DNA of 64,000 bases from Prostheceraeus crozeri (lineage: Eukaryota > Platyhelminthes > Polycladida > Euryleptidae): positions 124,001 through 188,000 of the forward strand of contig CAJQUW010016925.1 in assembly GCA_907163375.1 (NCBI GenBank). The letters are read 5' to 3'. The translations under genes were made by a program, and so were the position numbers. Within the stretch, counting starts at the first letter, position 1. Every line of letters starts with the position of its first letter. This document shows positions 39,701 to 54,700 of the stretch, one piece after another. The notes beneath the pieces were generated by a model. It saw only the letters and a list, made by a program, of their open reading frames with translations. It made no database searches and was not told the DNA's origin.

Positions 39701-42700
39701 AGGATGGGTGGCAATGATTTGGAAAAACAAGAAAACACAAAATTGAGAAGTAATATCAAGTATCAGAATGATTATTTTTACTTTCAATTGTCATTATATT
39801 GAATATATCAATGCATGATGATCATATTGTGACTGTTCGTACACTGTATGGATATGAGTAATGGGCAAAAGACCGTTCCAGGACACCATAAAATTCAAAA
39901 AAATAGTATCTTTAAAAACGACATAAATTCATGAATTTAGACCCTTTTTCAGGTTTTTAAGACCTAAATACATGAATTTAGTCCATTCAAAAAGTACCAT
40001 TTTTTCAAAAAATGGCATTTTTAAAAACGACATAAATTCATGAATTTGAACCCTTTTTCAGGTTATGAAGACCTAAATTCACAAATTTGGGCGTTTTTAA
40101 AAATACCCAATTTTTCAAATTTTTCAAAATCTCAAAATTTGAGAATTACAATTTTCACCCTTAAAATCATGACCGTTCCAGGACACCGAAAATCATAAAA
40201 GTTGAGAATCTCAAAATTTGTGAATTACAATTTTTAACTTGTAAATCATGACCGTTTCAGGACACCGAAAATCATAAAAGTTAAGAATCTCAAAATTTGA
40301 GAATTACAATTTTCTCGCTTAAATCATGACCGTTCCAGGACACCGAAAATCATAAAAGTTGAGAATTTCAAATTCATGAATTTTATCCATCTTTTAGGTT
40401 TTTTAAAATATAACATGTGACTAATAATATTTCTTTAAAAATGGAAGAAACAAAAGTGGAAGGAAATTCAGAAATGGAAGGAACCTCAAGAATATATCCT
40501 TCGTTATCATATGAACGTAGTTCTACTTTAATGGACATTGAAAAGATTAACATTGAAAAAATGAACAAAAAAAACACAAAGATAGAGTTAGGTATATGAA
40601 AGATAAGGAATCTCAATTATTACTTAGACTAGAACATTATAAAAAATTAAGAAAGAGATGGACTAATGTTAAGAATGTAACACAAGGAATTGGCATATTC
40701 TTAACAATAAGTTTAGGCGCTCTCACTATTGTTATATCTTCTGGTGTTTTAGTAATTCCAGTAGTTGCTACAGCTTTAACAGGTACGGGTGTTTTTGCAA
40801 CTTCACTTGTTACAATGTTAGATAAATCTTTAATAACTAAGAAACGAAAATCATTAAAAACTAAGCATTTACATATTAAAGAAGTCTATGATAAACTACA
40901 TTACTACTTTCAAAGAGTATGTGATGATAATGTTATTACGTTAGATGAGATTGAAAAATTTGATCAAATAGCTAATGAAGTAAATCAAATATCCTTTCAA
41001 TTACAGTCAGAAAAAGTTGATGATAAGAATAAACAGGGTGGCAAAATTTCTAGTGATGGTAAAACTTTTACTGATGGTAAAATTTCTAATGAAGAAAATG
41101 ACAAAATTTTTTTAGAAGAGCTAAAAACTTTAAGCGAAAATTTAAGCAAAACTTTATTAAACAAAACTTTATTAAACAAAACTTAAAACGAGAAAAAACG
41201 AAAAGATGTCAGACAACAAAGCAATAAAAAAATAATTTGTTCAGTAAAATGTTTTTGCTGTATTCCAATGTTACCACAAAATTCAAATATTATATTTTAA
41301 AAATGGATAAAATTAAAGCTGATAATTTTAAAAGAATAAAACAATTAGAAGAGTTAATAAAACAAAGAAATATTATGAAAGAAAATCGTCTTCAACATAG
41401 AATGATAAAAGCTGGTATTCAATCTGATATGTTTGAAAAAATGCAGCAAACCGAGCAAGTAAAAACTGATTTTGAAAAAACTATGAAACCATTTAAAACT
41501 CTTGAAAAAGAAAGTACAAATAATGATAAACAAATTGATATAACAGATCCAGAGCACAAAACTATATTAGATGACTATGGATTACTAGAATCAAACATTA
41601 ATAAGAAATTACCAAAATCTATGCAATTTGAACATTCTATCTCATTTATAGATGGAAAAACAATACCTAGATTTTATCTCGGACAAAAAGAAATATTTCC
41701 ACAACCTTTTCGAGGTTTAATTTTTTCACCAGATAAATATCCTTTTAATTTAGAAAGAAATTTTGTTGATCTTTTAAGAGGAGCAGATTTAAATAATTAT
41801 GCTGTAGAAGATCTCATAAAATATAAAGCTATGTTAGATAGAGTTGGTGCAGTAAAATCTCTTAGACGTTATAAACAATTAGAAAATTTATTATCAACGG
41901 GAGTTAAAGTAGGAAAAGGCTTTAAAACTGAAACAACTGTATTCTTACCAGATGATCCACAAGAATTACTAAATAGATTAAATATTTTAATATCGGCAAT
42001 AAAAGAAGGACATAATTCTAGTTTCAATGAAATTCATGCTATATTGAAAGGACTGCCGGAAAAGAAGATTCTAAATGAAGATGATTATAAAAGTATAACG
42101 AACCGAATGTTCTAGGGCTTCGCCCGTAGCTGAAATATGTTGTTGTTTTTAATTTTTTTATAAAAAATGTTTGTTTAAAATTTTAACTAAAAAATGTGTT
42201 CAGCAGATTTAGACAAAATTAATTATCATTTAGAAAATCTAACAGAGATTTTGGGTTCATCAAAATTTAGTACGACGTTAAAAATTATAACAACTACTTC
42301 ATCACACACTTGTAATTTAGAACCCATTCTACATTTGGAACAAAATAAAAATTATCAAATTGCATTGACTAGTTTCTCTACATTTAACACTATTCAAAAC
42401 GTTATTAAAGATGTGAATGACCAATTTAGATATTCTACTGATAAAGGCAAAACGTGGAAAATACTAACTTTTCTTCCTGGTTCTTACGAAGTTGAATCAA
42501 TATCAAATGAAATTAAGAGACATTTAGGTATACCATTTAAAGATAAGAAACAATTACATTTTGCAGTTGAACCGGCAGTTAATAAATTTTCTCTTACTTT
42601 AGACGAAAATCATCAAGTTGATTTTAATCATGATAGATCATTGTCAAAGCTATTAGGATTTAATAAACAAACCTATAGTCAAGGTTATCATTTAGGTGAG

Positions 42701-45700
42701 AAGATTCCAAAAATAACTGTAATAAATTCAATTGTTGTACATTGTGACATTATTGAAGGAGGATATATAAATGGTAAATTGTCAAATTTAATATTCAGTT
42801 TTCCAGCTTTTACTGTACCCATTGGTTATAGACTAAATGTAATTCCACAAACATTAATATATTTCCCTATTACAAGAAAAACTATTAACAACATTAACAT
42901 TAGAATCACTGATGAAAAAGGACAAGAAATAAATTTTGGAGGTGAAGAGATTATGATAGATCTTTTGGTTCGGCAGGTATAAACTCCCACGCGAAGCTAG
43001 AGAAGTTTAATTTTCTTCTTCTTCTTTAAAAATAAAAATAAAATAAAAATAAATTTTTTTATTAAAAAATGAGTGAACTACCCCCATTAAATAAAAAGAA
43101 ACTTAAATTTAATCATCATCCAAATTTATCTAATAAAGTTTTGTCAGTTATTTGCGGAAGATCAGGTTGTGGAAAAACATATCTATTATTTAAAATTTTA
43201 ACGACTCCAAATTTTTTGGATTATAACAATCTTATAATTTATACAACAACAGCAGAACAACCCGTCTATCAATTTTTAAAATATGGATTTGAAAATAATC
43301 TTAAAAAAACAGTAATTGCTTCATTATTCAAAGAATATGAAAAATCTGAAGATGAAGAAGAAATAAGTTCGTGGTGTGAAGAAGCAGCAAAAAATAATCA
43401 GTTAGTAGAATCCAATAAAAATAAGCATATAAAGATACAATTAATAGATGATAGTGGTAATATGCAAGATCCTAGTAAACTAGATAAAACAATGAAACAT
43501 TGTGTAATTTTTGATGATTGTGTTAATGATAGAGATCAGTCAGTTCAGAGAAATTATTTCACAAGAGGTAGACATAATAACTGTAGTGTATTTTATTTAA
43601 CACAATGTATGTATTCATTAGATGGAAGTGTTATTAGAAAGAATGCAAATATATTTATACTATTTGAAATAAATGCAAGAAACTTAAGTGATTTGTTAAG
43701 AGATTTATGTGTAAGAAATAAAGATGAATTTAAACAATCGTGTAACAATGCTTGGTCAAAAGATTATGGATTTATCACAATTAATATTGATAAAAAAATT
43801 CATGATAGAGTTATAGAACAATTGTTCTCTGACTAAGCTTCGCCCCGACTGAAAGTCGATAGAAAATATTTTCGCGGAGTGATCGAACGGAGTGACCGAA
43901 TAATTTTTTCTTATAAATTTTTTGTTAATAAAAATAAAAAAAAATATGTTCAATGCTTATAAGATAGAGCATATACCAGTTTTAAAAGATTATCGTCATC
44001 CTACAAATCCTGTAAATTCGAAGAAAGAAGTTAGATTTTATTATCATCATAAATACGTAGCGCTCGTTACAGATTATAAAACAAAACATGGTATTAAACC
44101 GTGTGTTAAAACAGAAGACTTTCCACTTTGTTTAAGAAGTTTCCGAGTATTTTTGGCGTACAATAATTTATGGTGGTTGGTTAAGAAAGAACATTTAACA
44201 ACACATGAATTAGAAACATTACATCAATTACATATTCCTGTGTATATGTAAAAACGGAACCGAGGTTCTATGTAAAAATTCATTTTTTCTTTTAAAAAAT
44301 ATGAATCGTGAAATGTCTCTCGGACAAACGTCTAGGATTGATGAATTAATCAAGAAATAAACTGCTGAGTTTGATGCGCAAATTAAACATAGTAAACGTA
44401 GTAAACGTATTAAAAAACAGAAACGCACTAGGCGTAGTATTAGACGTAATACTAAAAAACAGAAAAGTGGAACAAAAGAAATATTAGAAACTCCTATTAG
44501 TGATATCTTCTTTGATGATAGAATTAAGGATGAACTTGGTGATGATTTATGTAATTTATTTAGTCCAAATGAAATTAAATATGAAAATGTATCTTTTATT
44601 AATGTAGTAAATGATATGCGGAAACTTTTAGCAAATGGTAAAATTATTAATTTACTTGGAAAAGTTGTTAAAGATCAGGAAAATATAATTCAAAATTTTT
44701 ACGTAACCTTCTACAATAAAAAATCATTTGAAACATGGTTTTCGAATCTGGATGAGAAATCCGATGCTAACGAATGGATTTTTACAGGTAATATTAAATA
44801 TGAAGATTTTGGAATGAAGTTAGTACAAAGATCGCATAGAGGGGCAGGGATTAATATGAAATATAGAATCAAAGAATATTTCGGTGAATATTGTTATATT
44901 CCTTCTGAAGATTTTTGTTTTATTAAATGTTATAATGTTTTACGAGGTTTTAATGAAGAACAAGGAGAAATGATGAAAGAAATGTTTAATAATTTTTTAT
45001 ATAAAGAGAAAGCCACATCTAGAACAGGAGTAATGTCAAACTGCAAATTTTCTCAATTCAATAAATATTTTGGAGAATGTGTTCAATATTATAGTCCTGC
45101 CAATCGTCATTTAAATCCTAGAGGAATTGAAACGTTTCATAATTATGTTTATTACAATTATTTTCACGCAGGTTCAACAATTGGTCACTATTGTTTAATT
45201 GATAAATCTCATAAATTAAAAGCTATTAGAGAAATTGAAAATAATTTCAAACCCATATATAAAACAGTTACTGATGAAAATCTAACAACGCGTCCATATA
45301 AAATCATAACAAAGAAAAAAATTGACTATAGTTCAACATATATTTCGGATCTCGAAACTTTTCATGATCCTAACTGTTCAACAGCTCATCCTATTCCTTA
45401 TGCTGTAGGAGCTATTAATTTTAATAAATTTATATGTTGCTTACCGAAACAAAGATTGAAAGAATTAGAAACACGTTTGTTAAGTGATATGATTAAAATT
45501 AAACGATCAAAAGATGAAGATGAAATTAAAAAACTTAAAAAACAGATTAATGAGTATAATAATTTAACTGAATTAGAATTTAATAAACTTCAAAATTGTG
45601 TGAAAATATTTACGAGAACTGAGGATGATGAATGTCCGATCGGGGGAAACCCAGAGGACGTATGTCCGATCCATCAATTTTTTAAAACTCTTGGAAAATT

Positions 45701-48700
45701 TAATTATTCGAGAGTAACTTTAATAGGTCACAATTCATCAGGTTTCGATTCCTATTTTCCGATAAAAGCTAATTTTAAATTATCTAAACCGCCTCTTAAA
45801 ACTTCAAGAGGAATATTGACTGCTTCATTACAAAATCCTTATACAACTGAATGTGTTAGTAGATACATTCAAAAATCTTTTAGATTTAAAAACAATATGA
45901 AAAAAGATTCACCGTCAGGTAAATTAGCACTTCAAACTATTATAATGAAATGTAGTTATCAACATGTAAAAACAAGTCTTTCTAAATGGTGTGAGAATTT
46001 TAAAATTCCTACGAATGCGTGTAAATTAAATTATGAAATTGGAGACATAACACATGAAAATTATAAAGAAAAAGAAAATGAATGGAGACCATATTTAGTT
46101 AACGAATATCTTTCTTTAACTTTTTGTATCTACAAATATAATAATGTTATGCGAGATTTAGTTGGTGAAGATATAACTACTAATTTGACATCCTCTGCTT
46201 TAACATTTAACGGTTGGATGAAAAGCGTACAAAATGACAATACAAATATTCATTCTCATATAGATTTATGGGCTAGAAATTATATTAGAAAATCTGTTAA
46301 AGGTGGAAGAGTTTCAGCAAATATAAGAAAATACATATCGCCATTTTGTAGCATCTTGTTACCAATATTAAAACAGTATTTACCTGGTCGCTACGCTGGT
46401 GGGACTTTGTCCCCTGGCCGCTACGCTGATGGGACTTTGTCCCTTGGAAGTAATTTAATAGATTTAATGAAACAGTATCGAGATTTAGGAGATAAAACTG
46501 AAATTTGTAAGAAAATTTCAAATCAACTACTTGAACAAAAAAATGAATTTCTAATGGCTTTTGATGCAACATCTTTATATCCATCAGCTATGTATGATGA
46601 AAACTCAGAATACCCTAAAGCTGAATCAGCTAGAAAATTTCGTCAAGAAGAAGAGCGGGAAATAGTATATAAATTTAATACTCAAACATTTAGACCTAAA
46701 ACTGGAATATTCTCTGTTGTGTTTCAATATCCGAGTGATATGTTTTTCCAACCAGTTCCTATAAAAGATAAAGTTAAAAATCAAAATAATAATTCTCATG
46801 TGAAAGTAATCAGGTTTAGAAATGGTATATGTTATGATGTATTAACTTCTGTAGACATACAAGAAATTGTTAGATGTGGGGGAAAAATCTTACATATTAC
46901 TGATGGTATAATTTATGAAAAAAATTATCAAGTTTCACCATTTCGAAATTATATTGAAAAACTTTTTAATCTGAGAAAAAGATATAAAACAGAAGGAAAT
47001 ACTGTAGGTGATGAGTTAATTAAATTATTGATGAATTCGCTATATGGCAAAACTGTGCAAAAAGATATAAACACTAAATATCATTTATGGAATGAGAATA
47101 CATTGAGAAAAAATTTCACTCAAGAAGTAAAAGATTATGAAAAATTAAATGATGAACAATATTTAGCGAAAGTAGAAATGGAAGATGATGAATTTCTCAA
47201 AACTAATATTGTAAAAGATGGGAAGACGTCATTCATGCCATCACACTTAGGTTCTTTTATTCTTTCTCACTCGAGAAGAATCATGAATAACTTTATTTTA
47301 GAAATTAATGGTTTCAAAGAAAAATACATTCATTATACAGATACTGATTCAATATACATTTCTAATGAGCTCTTCAATAAATTAGATGCTGCTTGATATG
47401 TTGGTGGGGAATTGTGTCAAGGAAAAAATGATTATGGAAATGGTGGAATTATTTTTGCAATGTTTATTGCTCCTAAAATAAAATATTGTATTACTGTAGA
47501 TGAACAAGGGAGACTTAGTGAAAAGAAAACATTCAAAGGATATTCACAAGATAAAGTAAAAGTAGAAGATTTTCTAAAATTATATTCGGGGAAAACATTA
47601 TCGACTACAGTTGATAAACCATGGAAAAGATCTTTAGAAACTGGAATTAGTATTCCTGATAAAAATAATAATACTGAAGAAAAAAAATTTTCTGGTCAAA
47701 TAAATATTCTTAAACGTCAAGCACCTGATGAAAATGAAATTATGTTACCTTATAACGGAGCTGATATTCAAGCTGAAATATTTCAAACAATCGTCTGTGA
47801 GAGTAATTTAAGTGATGATGATGACACGTGGGAATAATAATTTTTTTATTACATCTAAAAATTTTATAACATCTAAAAACTTATTACATCTAAAAATTTT
47901 ATAACATCTAAAAACTTATTAAATCTAAAAACTTTATTACATATGAAAATATATTTATCGTATATTTTGGTATTTTCTATTAAGTTTTAGCATATAATCT
48001 TCTATAATATTAAGTTTTATCATATTAAGTTTTATCATATTAAGTTTTATCATATAACGTTTTATCAAAAGATAATTTAAATTTATTTTCACTAACTATT
48101 GATTCTTCATCATCATCATCAATTGATTCTTCATCATCATCATAAATTGTTTCTTCAACATCATAAATTACACTTTTTGGTAAAGGATGCCATTCCCTGA
48201 TAGGATACCATTCTCTTATTGGAATATCTAACTTTAAATTACATTTGTTATCTGATAATAATATAATAGAGAAAAATATTGGTCTTTGATCTCTTTTGGA
48301 AAATTTAATAACACCACCATAATCTGAATCACTTTTAGTTTTTATTAAAGATGATAAAATTTTAAATTGATTAGATGTAAATCCTAATTTAAATTTTGTA
48401 GACCCGACACATAGTTGTCTAACAGTATCTTCAACTATTCCATCATTATTATTTTCAATTGTAAGAAAATGAAATTTAGATAAATTTGGATTATATGTAG
48501 TATTAATATCATGTACATCAGTATGAGATATAAATTTTTCTTCACTTAAATTTTTATAATTACTAATATTTTTATAATCTTTCTTACCATTTACACCATT
48601 TCCAGATGTTTCAGAATCATCGTCTATGTTATCATCTATATTATCATCATATATATTATTATCATCTATATTATCATAAGATTCTTTAAGATCGGGCAAA

Positions 48701-51700
48701 GCCCTAGAACCTTCGGTTCGTTTATTATGATTATGATTATGGACATTGTTAATAGTATAAGGTGTAGTCCACATATAAATTTTCTCTTGTTGAGCTAAGC
48801 CATTTATGTAAGATTTTAACAAATTAATATTTAAGTTTGAATATAATCATATATAAGTATCATCATCATATCTTTGCGGCATTTCTAATGTTTCTTGTTT
48901 ATAAATTGTATCTCTATAATATACTTGACATAATAATTCTTCGTTATGTTTTTTACTCTCGATATGAATGTTATATTGATTTTGTTCATCAACAAATAAT
49001 CTAATTTTTTCTTTCGAAAAAGATTTTAATTTTTTAACTAATTCTTTAATATTGATATAATTGATAATTTTATTTTCTATCCACTCAGTATTACTAATCA
49101 GTAAAACTGCTCTAATGAATCCGTAAACATTATTATGTCCTATTATAACCATATTTTCTTTATTTAATTCTACATAAGCTACATCATTATATTTACTAAC
49201 AATCTCCATAAATTTAATAAATGGATCACCTGAGAAAATGCAATAATTAGTTTCTATAGAAGGTAAACCTTTAGTCTGTTCTCTAAATATTTCGGCTTGT
49301 AATTGAAACAAAAGATTAACATCTATACATGGATTTGTAATAGTATTATTATTATTATTATTATCAAAACATTTATTTTCAAATCCCGTTGATCTCGTCG
49401 AATAAGAAGAACAGGATGATACGGGCGAATATGATTTTTTTAAATTTGGATTTTCCATTTTTTTATTTTTTTTTGAAAAAATTTTTTTTAATTTTTTATT
49501 AGAAAAAATTTTATTTTTATTAGAAGAAATTTTATTTTTTTATTGTTAAAAAATGATGTTACCAAATGTTGGTGGAGGTGCATATATCCCGAATAATCGT
49601 GAATTAGAAATAGAGATAGAAAATTATATCATGAAAACTGGAGACGTTTTATCTGGTCCATTGCATCTTTCTATTCTTCCGCAACAAAATACAGAGTTGA
49701 CAAATAAACAATATGTTGATACACAAATCAATGACTTAAAAGAAAAATATATTTATAAACGATGTTTTGGTTCCACTGATGAACGAATTAAAGTTGCTTA
49801 AACTTAATGACAAATCATTAAACGAAAAATTATTAAAACTTGATAAAAAGGATAGAGAGCTAGAAGCAGATATAGCAAAACTTTTTAAAAAGATTTCAGA
49901 ACAATCAAAAATTTTAATATTACTTTCTATAAATTTAAAATCTGCAGTCATTAAAAATAAACATCAGATAAAAATGTTAAAAGAACAATTAGAAGATGAA
50001 ATAGAAAAACTACCTGAAAGAATAGAAAAAAATTTAAAGCAGTTACAAACTACATTCCAAAAAAGTGTTGATGAATTGAGTTCTAAAATTACTCAACAAA
50101 TGAAAAAGATGAATAGAATAATAAATGAAGTAAACTCACTTAATGAAAAAGTTGATAAAATGAAAACTCTTAAAATCAATTTAGAAAATGAATTAAAGAA
50201 AAATTTACAAGAAAACTCTAAAGAAAATAAAGAACAGTTAGATGCTGTTAAAAGACAATTAGATGTTCTTAAAGTTAAGTTAAATGCTCTTAAAACGGCA
50301 TTGAAGATTAATCATCAGAAAATGCAAGTTAATAGAAAAGAAATTAAAGTACATCACACGCTGCTTGACGCAATAGATAAAGTGCAACAGGCAATTAATA
50401 AAGTTATCTCGAAGTTGTTGTCCATTCGCAAACGTAAATCTTAGCGTAAATATTAACGTAAATATTTTTTCCCAAAAGTCAAATTTAATCCTAAAAAATG
50501 CCTATAATTTATAAACACAATCTTAAACAATTTGCTTCAAATCAAAGAATTGCTCATGAACCACGTATGAATCCTGTTTATCATTATGATAATAGAGAAA
50601 CAGTTCACACGGAAGGAGCTGGGATCTTCTCTGGTATTGGAAGTATCGTTAACTTAATTAAAAATAATAAAGATTTGATTACATCTGCTGCAAAAGGAGC
50701 AGCTGCTATAGGTAGTACAGCTAGTGCAATATCAAATGCTGTCAAGTCTCAAAACGAATTAAAACAACTAGAAGCTATTCGTAAACTTAGGAATGATTCC
50801 GAAGAACTAAAAAATTTAAAAAAACTTTCAGAGGAAACAAAAAATAAAATTGCTAACATTGCTGTTGGGGAAACCTTGAGGAGCGGAGCTCCGTCTGATA
50901 GTAAACATAAGAAGAAATCAGGCGTAGCCATAAAACGTTCAATTGAAGAAATAAGAGGAAATGGCGTGAGCAGCAACCTTCGGTTTAACCAGCAAAGCTG
51001 TAGCGGAGCTGGTCTAGCAAAATTCTAAAATTATGTTTTTTAGTAAAATTTTTTTAGTAAAATTTTTTTAGCAAAATTTTCTTAGCAAAATTTTTTTAGT
51101 AAAATTATTTAAGTAAAATTATTTTAGCAGAATTTTTTCTGTGTGTGAGAAAAACAAAGTCAAATTATTTTTTATAAAAATGTCTTCGCTTATCGAAAAT
51201 AAATTTAGATTAGACGATCCTCCGTTCGTCAGTTGCAATCAAAAAAAGAATGACTATATAAGAATTGCTATGAATCCCGGATCTTCCAGTAGAGTAAATA
51301 CTGGAGGTGATTTAATTTTTGAAGTTGATAATCAGCAGAGTTATATATATCTACCTGATTCATTTTTACACTGTGAATATTCTTTATATAGTGATGCCAA
51401 TTTTACAACACCATTACCAGATACCGATAATATTGCACTAGAGAATAATTTTTTTCCAAAATTATTTACACAAATGCGTTTAGATGTTGCAACTCAAAAT
51501 ATAGAAACAATAAGTGATTCTCCAGGTGTAATTGATACAATGCTTAGATTTGTAACAATTGGTGAAAATAATAAAAAGTATGAAATCGAAGGTTGGTTTC
51601 CTGATACTAATGATGGTATAATTGTTGATGATTTAACTCACGCTGGAACAGATGCAGCAGGAATTGCGAAAGATGTAGAAAATATTGCAAAACATTTAAA

Positions 51701-54700
51701 TAAAACAAACAATAGTGCATATAAAGAAAGACGTGAATTTAACAAGAAAAGTAAACAGACAGTAAATTGGTCATTGTCTCCATTATTCGGATATTTAGAT
51801 TATGATAAAATATCATATCAATTAAAATTTAAGTTAATAATTCATCGTACAACAAATAATGAATTTATCTTTTTTGGTAAGACTGGAAAAAAAGCATATT
51901 TAAAAATTGATAGACTTGAATGGTGGATTAAGCATATTACTCCTAGTTTAGAGATTGAAACAGCTATTGCAAAAAGATTAAATACTAACAAACCAATTCC
52001 AGTAAATTTTCTAAAGCGTACTGCTATTTTAGTAACATTTTCCGAACAAAGATTTAACTGGCATTTTACTAGAACTGCGAATACTCCAAGATATTTATTG
52101 CTAACTTTTCAAAGAAATAATTCTCCAAGTTTTGATAAGAACAACAATCTTTTTCATATTAATACAATTCGAAGTTTACAAGTTTCATTACATCAAACCC
52201 GATATCCAATTGATCCATTAAGATTCGATGATACCAATAATCAATTTATGGAAGGATATGATTCTTATCGAAATCTTTGTATAGAATTTGGAGTTGAACC
52301 ACAATTAACTCCTGGAGATTGGAGACATTTATATCCTGTTTTCTGTTTCGATCTAAGTGCACAATCTGAAGATATTATCAAGACTGGTTGTGATGTAACA
52401 ATTAATATTGAAAAAAAAGATTCCACAACTTCATTGATGGCTTATGGTTTATTGCTAGAAGATGTAAAATATTCTATTGAAATTCTTAATGGAAAGATGG
52501 CTAGGATAGGCTAAAGCCAGAGGAGCTACGCTCCGATCGGTTAGTAACCTTAGGACCTTTGGTCCGATAGGCTAAAGCCCAAGACTTCGTCGATTAATTA
52601 ATTTTTTTCATAACTTAAAATTTTGATGACTAGAATAGATTAAAAATTTTTGATAACTTAAAATTTTTTCATAACTAGAATAGATTAAAAATTCTTAACT
52701 TAAAATTTATTCATAACTAGAATAGATTAAAAATTTTTGGTAACTTAAAATTTTTTATTAAAAATGTCGCAAGCGAAAAGTAATAATAATAAAACTGTTG
52801 AATTAAAACTACGTAACATTATTGACAAAAATACACATAAAACTATTACGATTAACAAAGAAAAGTATTACATAAGTAAACCAATGATAGAGAATATTCA
52901 ATTACAAGAAGAAAAGAATGGTGGGATTCTCCCATTAATTCCCCTAATAATAGGTGGCATACCAGCTGCAGGAAGTGTTGCAGGTGGGACAGCTGGTATT
53001 GTCCAAGCAGTAAATAAAAATAAATCAGAGAAGGCAGCATTAGAAGAACAAAAACGTCATAATAGAGAGTTAGAGAAAGTTGCCAGGGGTGAAGGAATAG
53101 TAGATAATTTTATTAGTAAATTAAAATTAGTTGATGAAGGAAAACGAGTTCTTAAAAATATTCTCCACAATGTTGATGATTTAATTGAAATTAAAGAAAC
53201 TAAAGATGGTTCTGGAATATATCTAAGTCCTAGTATGATTCGGTAATAACCTCAGGACCTTTGGTTCTATCGGCTAAAGCCTCTGAACAAAGCTCTATCG
53301 GCTAAAGCCTCAGGACCTTTGGTCCGATTAGGTAAAACATTTATTTTATCTTTTAAAATGAATTCTACAAATTCCGAAAATTTATTTAAATTAAAAATTT
53401 CTAATTTAGATTTATTGAATCATCCATTAAACAAAAATAAAAACTCAAATTGTCAGCATATTGGAGGTGACATACAAAAAACATTAGAAAACTTTCCTGG
53501 CTTTATTTGGAGTAAATATTCGAAAGAAAAACATCTTCCTGGTCATTCATATACCGGTCCAGGAACTCGATTAGATATAAGACTAGATGAGAATAATAAT
53601 CCGAAACCAGGTGAAGAACCAATAAATAGAGTAGATGCCGCTGCTTATAGACATGATTTAGCTTATCGAAATCATGATCTAAGTTCTCGACATGCAGCTG
53701 ATAAGAAGATGATTCAAGAATTAGATAGTATTCAAAATCCGACATTTAGAGAAAAAATTGAAAGAATGTTTGTTAAGAAAGCTTTACAAGCTAAAATATT
53801 ATTCGGTCAGGGTTTAAATGAAACGACAGCAAAGCTGTCTGAGAGCAACGCTCGAACCTACGCGTCCGAAATCCACAAGGAATATAGAAGGCCTAAATAT
53901 TTATTGAAAGTAAAAGTATTTAATAAAGATGATATTTGGAGTGCTGATCTTATTCATATGCCGAATGAAAAAGATTATAAATACGCATTGACCGTTATAG
54001 ATTTATATACACGATACGCTTGGGTAAAGCCTTTAAAAAACAAAAGTGGTCTGTCAGTTAAATATGCGTTTGAAGAAATCTTTAAAGAAAGTAATAGAAA
54101 GCCAAGGAAATTGTTTGTTGATAAAGGGTCGGAATTTTATAACCGAAACGTTCAGCCACTATTTGAAACTGTTTATTCAACTGAAAATGCAGGGAAGGCC
54201 GTAGTGATAGAAAGATTCAATCGGACGTTAAAAAATAAATTATTCAAGAAATTTACTGAGCAAAGAAATCAGAAATGGTTGAAGATATTACCAGGAATTG
54301 TAGAAGAGTACAATAATAAAGTTCATTCTGGTATTGAAGAAACTCCAAAGAATGCTTCTGACGACCCTGATTTAATCCGAAAGAAAATATTCGAGAATAA
54401 TTATTGGAACGAAAATAATAATTTGAATGAGAGTGATCCGAATTTACAGAAACGTAAGCCGAAATTTAAAATTGGAGATAGAGTTAGAATATTTAAATAT
54501 AAGAATAAATTTGAAAAAGGCTTCGTTGGCTATTGGACTAAAGAGATATTTGAAGTTTGTAAAATAAACCAAACTTATACGATTACTTACGAAATCAAAG
54601 ATTTAGATGATGAAAATGTCAGAGGCCGTTTTTATCAAAATGAATTACAACGAACTGATTTTTAATTATCATTATTATTATTATTGGAACTAACGTTTCG

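Noticed and set aside
41354-41557. Antisense frames across Polinton genes (also 49736-49951, 50749-50976, 52852-53040)
   Set aside because: Phenylalanine/serine-rich shadows of lysine/glutamate-rich genes on the other strand.
47838-48065. Regular short repeats resembling a CRISPR array
   Set aside because: Units are A+T tandem repeats without distinct spacers, in an animal Polinton.
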